Of a stretch of DNA of 9,333 nt, positions 5,888-9,333 are shown in pieces; position 1 is the stretch's first letter, and each line of letters begins with the position of its first letter. The stretch spans positions 1 through 9,333 of the forward strand of contig CAKZXL010000361.1 of the NCBI GenBank assembly GCA_937883885.1, given 5' to 3'. The notes beneath the pieces are model-generated. The model was not told where the DNA came from and searched no databases. It saw nothing but the letters and a program-made list of their open reading frames with translations. Both the position numbers and the translations under genes were made by a program. The stretch comes from an uncultured Aquincola sp. (GTDB lineage: Bacteria > Pseudomonadota > Gammaproteobacteria > Burkholderiales > Burkholderiaceae).

Positions 5888-7915
5888 ATGAAACCTGCCC
5901 TCTGCCTGCTGGCGCTTGCCACCCTGGCCGCCCCGGCGCTGGCCGCGCCCACCGTCAGCCGCCTCACGCCGCCCAGCGAGCTGTTTGCCAGCGGCCGGCC
6001 CGAGCCGGTGATCGCCCGCTTCCTGCCGGGCCAGCGCTTCGACCTGCAGGCCACCGTCAGGCCCGACGCCGGCCAGAAGATCGTCGCCGCCCGCTTCATG
6101 ATCGATGGCCGCCCGCTGGCCCAGCCGGTGGCGCTGCGCGATTGCGCCAGCGGCTGCACCAAGGGCCTGGCGGCCGAGACCGCCATCGCCAGCGTGCGTG
6201 CCGTCAGCGTGCAGGCCGCCGGCCGGCATGAGTTCAGCGTCGAAGCCACGCAGGCCGATGGCCAGCTGGTGACGGCCCGCGGCAACTTCGACGTGGTGCC
6301 CTTCACCGCCGCGCTGGGCCCCAAGGTCAAGAACATCATCATCCTGCTGGGCGACGGCATGGGCGCCTCGCAACGCACGGCCGCACGCATCGTGCACGGC
6401 TATGCGCAGGGCAAGGCGATGCAGCCGCTGGCGATGGACAGCTTTGCGGCCACCGGCCTGGTCAAGACGGCCTCGCTCAACTCCATCGTCACCGATTCGT
6501 CGCCGGGCATGACGTCCTACGTCAGCGGCAACAAGAACAACAACAACGAAGAAGGCGTGTTTCCCGACGACACCGTGGACGCCTTCGACAACCCGCGCAT
6601 CGAGTACCTCAGCGAGTACCTGCACCGCACCCAGGGCAAGCAGCTGGGCATCGTGACCACCGCCGACGTGTTCGACGCCACGCCGGCCGGCAATGCGGTG
6701 CACACCAGCAACCGCGGCGCGGGCACCGGCATCGTCGACCAGTTCCTGGACGACCGCGGCCACACCGGCCTGGCGGTGCTGATGGGCGGCGGCCGCAAGT
6801 GGTTCCTGCCGGCCGGCACGCCCGGCTCGGCCCGCACCGACAGCAGCGACTACGCCTTCTCGGCCACCGACCCGCACACCGCCGAAATCGTGCGCCGCTG
6901 GGGGGTGGCGCCCGGCAGGCTGGACAAGGGCCGCGACCTGATCGGCGACTTCCAGCAGGCGGGCTTCCAGTACGCCGCCACCAAGACCGACCTCGACCGC
7001 GCCGATGCCGGCAAGCCCTTGCTGGGCCTGTTCGCGTTTTCCAACATGAACGTGGCGCTGGACAAGATCAACGGCCGGCGCGGCACCGACCGCAACGGCC
7101 TGGGCGGCGCCAGCGTGGTGGACGACTTCGGCCTGCCCGACCAGCCCATGCTGGACGAGATGGCCGCCAAGGCGCTGGACGTGCTCAAGCGCTCGCCCAA
7201 GGGCTTCGTGCTGATGGTCGAAGGTGCTTCCATCGACAAGCAGGCCCATGCGATGGACACCGAACGCTGGATGCTGGACACGCTGGAGTTCGACCGCGCG
7301 GTGCGGGTGGCGCAGGACTTTGCGGCCGAGCGCGGCGACACGCTGGTCATCGTCACCGCCGACCATGAATGCTCGGGCGCGGCGCTGATCGGCGGCTCGG
7401 TGGTGACCGACGCCAGGCTGGCCGAGCTGGCCGGCAGCAAGGGCGTGGCCAACCTGCGCAACAGCGTGGTGGGCACCTATGAGAAGGCGGGCTTTCCGCA
7501 TTACCGCATCGCGGCCGACGGCTATCCGGAATCCACCGACATCGACTACCGGCTGCTGGTGGGTTACGGCGCCAACGCCGACCGTTACGAAGACTGGCGC
7601 ACCAAGAAGACGCCGCAGCGCGACGTGCAGCAGCCCTTTGCCAACCAGACGCCGCTGAAGTGGTACCCCGCCAATGCGATGGAGCGCGACGACACGCTGG
7701 GCGACTTCATGGTCACCGGCCAGGTGCCCGGCGAGCAGGCGGTGCACACCGGCACCGACGTGCCGCTGTCGGCCTACGGCCCCGGCGCGCTGGCCTTCAC
7801 CGGCGTGATCGACAACACCGACGTGTTCTTCAAGCTGGCGCAGGCCGCCGTCAAGGGCGTGGTGGCGCCGGCGGAAACCACCGGCGCCCTCAAGCCGGCA
7901 CGGCCGAAGCGCTGA
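5888..7915 (+). CDS. Secreted alkaline phosphatase (PhoA superfamily) with N-terminal extension
   Basis: 675 residues, longer than E. coli PhoA (about 470). Signal peptide 1-20 (ending ALA), then a beta-rich region of about 125 residues containing a CX3C pair (Cys86, Cys90), then the catalytic domain. Metal and catalytic positions can be read by family pattern: Asp156 in LLGDGMG, nucleophile Ser204 in TDSSPG, Asp263/Thr265 in DATPAG, Glu445, Asp450 and His454 in EGASIDKQAH, Asp492-His493 in ADHECSG, and His620 in HTGTDVPLSAYGP. All expected two-zinc/one-magnesium ligands appear present, so hydrolysis of phosphomonoesters in the periplasm or outside the cell is likely. An Asn-rich run sits just after the nucleophile (GNKNNNNEEG). 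ATG 5888 lies 2 bp after the preceding stop without a good Shine-Dalgarno, suggesting coupled translation. The extension's function is unknown; substrate binding or surface attachment is possible. Confidence 0.9.
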   Translation: MKPALCLLALATLAAPALAAPTVSRLTPPSELFASGRPEPVIARFLPGQRFDLQATVRPDAGQKIVAARFMIDGRPLAQPVALRDCASGCTKGLAAETAIASVRAVSVQAAGRHEFSVEATQADGQLVTARGNFDVVPFTAALGPKVKNIIILLGDGMGASQRTAARIVHGYAQGKAMQPLAMDSFAATGLVKTASLNSIVTDSSPGMTSYVSGNKNNNNEEGVFPDDTVDAFDNPRIEYLSEYLHRTQGKQLGIVTTADVFDATPAGNAVHTSNRGAGTGIVDQFLDDRGHTGLAVLMGGGRKWFLPAGTPGSARTDSSDYAFSATDPHTAEIVRRWGVAPGRLDKGRDLIGDFQQAGFQYAATKTDLDRADAGKPLLGLFAFSNMNVALDKINGRRGTDRNGLGGASVVDDFGLPDQPMLDEMAAKALDVLKRSPKGFVLMVEGASIDKQAHAMDTERWMLDTLEFDRAVRVAQDFAAERGDTLVIVTADHECSGAALIGGSVVTDARLAELAGSKGVANLRNSVVGTYEKAGFPHYRIAADGYPESTDIDYRLLVGYGANADRYEDWRTKKTPQRDVQQPFANQTPLKWYPANAMERDDTLGDFMVTGQVPGEQAVHTGTDVPLSAYGPGALAFTGVIDNTDVFFKLAQAAVKGVVAPAETTGALKPARPKR

Positions 7916-7923
7916 ACGCGCGG

Positions 7924-8008
7924 CGACTGCAAAAACCACTTGATCCGGGCCCACCGCTGCCGAAACCCCTGCAGGGGGCGCGGTCGGTGCCCGTGGGAAG
8001 TGCAGTCG
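7924..8008 (+). promoter_or_regulatory. Self-complementary leader before the chemoreceptor gene
   Basis: CGACTGCA (7924-7931) and TGCAGTCG (8001-8008) are perfect 8-bp inverted copies enclosing further pairing: CTT (7939-7941) with AAG (7998-8000), CGGGC (7946-7950) with GCCCG (7989-7993), ACCG (7953-7956) with CGGT (7985-7988), and an apical palindrome CCCCTGCAGGGG (7966-7977). The right arm holds the only Shine-Dalgarno-like GGGAAG (7995-8000) and ends 3 nt before ATG 8012. It starts 8 bp after the phosphatase stop. It could be a terminator-like structure for the upstream operon or a leader that hides the ribosome site. I match it to no known riboswitch. Confidence 0.45.
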
Positions 8009-8011
8009 TCG

Positions 8012-9333
8012 ATGTTCAAGAATCTCAGCTTCAACCGCAAGATCGCCACGCTGGTGGGTGTGTCGATCGCGGGCCTGGCCGCCTTGTCGGCCGCTTCGTT
8101 CCTCCAGCTGCGCAGCAGCATCATCGAGGGGCGCAAGGAACAGCTGGTGACCGCCGTCACCGCCACGCAGACCATGGTGGCCGGCTACCAGGAGCGCGCC
8201 GCCAAGGGCGCGATGACACTGGAAGAGGCGCAGAAAGCCGCCAAGGACGCCATCCGCCTGACCCGCTACGGCCAGGGCAACAAGGAATACGTGTTCGCCT
8301 GGTCCACCCAAGGCGTGGGCGTGGCCCATCCGCTGAAGGCGGAGTGGGAAGGCAAGCCGATGATCGGCAAGATCAAGGACAGCACCGGGCTGGACGTGAT
8401 CGATGCGGTGGTCAACGGTGCCAACCGTGCACCGGATGGCAAGGCCTTCGTGCCGATGATGTTCCCGCGGCCGGGCCAGACCGAGCCGGTGCCCAAGCTG
8501 CAGTACGTGGCCACCGTCAAGGGCTGGGACTGGATCATCGGCTCGGGCCTGTACATGGACGACCTGGACGCCGAGGTGCGCGCCGCGCTGCTGCGCAGCC
8601 TGGCCGTCACCGGTGCGCTGCTGGCGGCCATCGGCGGCATCGGTTATGCGGTGGCCCGCAGCGTCATCCGCCAGATCGGGGGCGATCCGGCCGATGCGCT
8701 GGCCGCGATGAACGAAGTGGCCCGCGGCAACCTGGCCACGCAGGTGCGCACCCAGGTGCCGGGCAGCCTGCTGCATGGCCTGGGCACGATGATCGATGCG
8801 CTGCGCCACACGGTGAGCCAGGTGCGCCAGGCCACCGATTCCATCGCCACTGCGTCGGGCGAGATCGCCGAGGGCAACCACGACCTGTCGGCCCGCACCG
8901 AGCAGACCGCCTCCAACCTGCAGCAGACCGCGGCTTCGATGGAGGAGCTGACCGGCACCGTGACCCACACCTCCGACTCGGCGCGGCAGGCCAATGCGCT
9001 GGCCGAATCGGCCTCCACCGCCGCGGCCCAGGGCGGCAGCGTGGTGAGCCAGGTGGTGGCCACGATGGACGAGATCAGCGCCAGCTCGCGCAAGATCGCC
9101 GACATCATCGGCACCATCGACGGCATCGCCTTCCAGACCAACATCCTGGCGCTGAACGCGGCGGTGGAAGCGGCCCGCGCCGGCGAACAAGGCCGCGGCT
9201 TTGCGGTGGTGGCCGGCGAGGTGCGCACCCTGGCCCAGCGCAGCGCCGAGGCGGCCAAGGAAATCAAGAGCCTGATCGGCGCCAGCGTCGAGCGGGTGGA
9301 AAGCGGCTCGCAGCTGGTGACGCAGGCGGGCGC
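8012..9333 (+). CDS. Methyl-accepting chemotaxis protein with periplasmic Cache domain (cut by window end)
   Basis: 440 codons from ATG 8012, open to the window end. Membrane segment 1 is at about residues 10-32. A periplasmic single Cache domain (sCache_2 type) runs from about 35 to 188 with [32 protein letters not shown] and [14 protein letters not shown]. Membrane segment 2 is at about 192-214. A HAMP region follows, starting near [11 protein letters not shown] (223 on), then the coiled-coil signalling domain with a methylation stretch [10 protein letters not shown] (304-313) and the invariant tip [20 protein letters not shown] and [19 protein letters not shown] that contacts CheA/CheW. 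Cache domains of this kind often bind small organic acids; the ligand here is unknown. The only upstream Shine-Dalgarno-like sequence lies 11 bp from ATG inside a hairpin arm. The missing C-terminus would show whether a CheR-docking pentapeptide is present. Confidence 0.93.
   Translation, partial: MFKNLSFNRKIATLVGVSIAGLAALSAASFLQLRSSIIEGRKEQLVTAVTATQTMVAGYQERAAKGAMTLEEAQKAAKDAIRLTRYGQGNKEYVFAWSTQGVGVAHPLKAEWEGKPMIGKIKDSTGLDVIDAVVNGANRAPDGKAFVPMMFPRPGQTEPVPKLQYVATVKGWDWIIGSGLYMDDLDAEVRAALLRSLAVTGALLAAIGGIGYAVARSVIRQIGGDPADALAAMNEVARGNLATQVRTQVPGSLLHGLGTMIDALRHTVSQVRQATDSIATASGEIAEGNHDLSARTEQTASNLQQTAASMEELTGTVTHTSDSARQANALAESASTAAAQGGSVVSQVVATMDEISASSRKIADIIGTIDGIAFQTNILALNAAVEAARAGEQGRGFAVVAGEVRTLAQRSAEAAKEIKSLIGASVERVESGSQLVTQAG

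Noticed and set aside
7940..7953. FNR/Anr-type box (TTGAT-N4-ATCAA) before the chemoreceptor gene
   Set aside because: Only the left half TTGAT is present; the right half reads GCCCA, so there is no dyad.
7966..7977. c-di-GMP or other known riboswitch in the chemoreceptor leader
   Set aside because: The leader is strongly paired, but I see no GEMM tetraloop/receptor text or other known aptamer core, so only a generic structured leader is claimed.
5378..9190. A 1270-codon open frame on the minus strand spanning the phosphatase and chemoreceptor genes
   Set aside because: It is antisense to two genes with full family motifs, its translation is low-complexity (rich in Gly, Ala, His, Gln, Val) with no recognisable domain, and such long antisense frames are expected at this GC content.

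Overview
The window is a GC-rich, gene-dense stretch of a chromosome. Codon use (GC-saturated third positions) and the gene families present (Lrp/AsnC regulator, PheC-like periplasmic protein, Cache-type chemoreceptor, TPR-GGDEF protein) point to a betaproteobacterium of the order Burkholderiales, perhaps the Rubrivivax/Ideonella/Leptothrix group. That placement is inference. I see no tRNA, rRNA, CRISPR array, insertion sequence or other sign of recent transfer, and no gene-free stretch longer than 300 bases.

Layout: (1) 1-126, the last 41 codons of a LysR-type regulator. (2) 213-3032, a large cytoplasmic four-part protein: an N-terminal helical TPR-like region, an intact-looking GGDEF diguanylate cyclase domain with its inhibitory I-site, a sirtuin-like domain that keeps its Cys4 zinc site but has lost the NAD and catalytic signature residues, and a C-terminal domain resembling the opioid growth factor receptor (OGFr) conserved region. 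(3) 3063-3542 minus, an Lrp/AsnC regulator, divergent from (4) 3694-4476, a periplasmic family-3 solute-binding protein closest to cyclohexadienyl/arogenate dehydratase (PheC) and without any transporter genes beside it. (5) 4494-5141 minus, a short YitT-family membrane protein. (6) 5373-5885 and (7) 5888-7915, a small secreted protein of unknown function followed after 2 bp by a secreted PhoA-superfamily alkaline phosphatase, almost certainly one operon. (8) 8012 to the window end, a methyl-accepting chemotaxis protein with a periplasmic Cache domain, cut off by the window, preceded by a strongly self-complementary leader.

How the genes relate: the Lrp/PheC-like pair shares a 151-bp divergent control region and probably forms an amino-acid-responsive unit. 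The small secreted protein and the phosphatase are a second unit (phosphate scavenging in the periplasm). Convergent neighbours are separated by compact hairpins at 3034-3063 and 4475-4494. The GGDEF protein and the chemoreceptor look like independent signalling genes.

The strongest candidate for something undescribed is the 213-3032 protein. Joining a c-di-GMP synthase to a catalytically degenerate sirtuin and an OGFr-like domain suggests a signalling hub in which the sirtuin fold serves as a ligand or protein sensor rather than a deacylase. The cyclase also carries an Asp-to-Asn change at the position that reads the guanine base.
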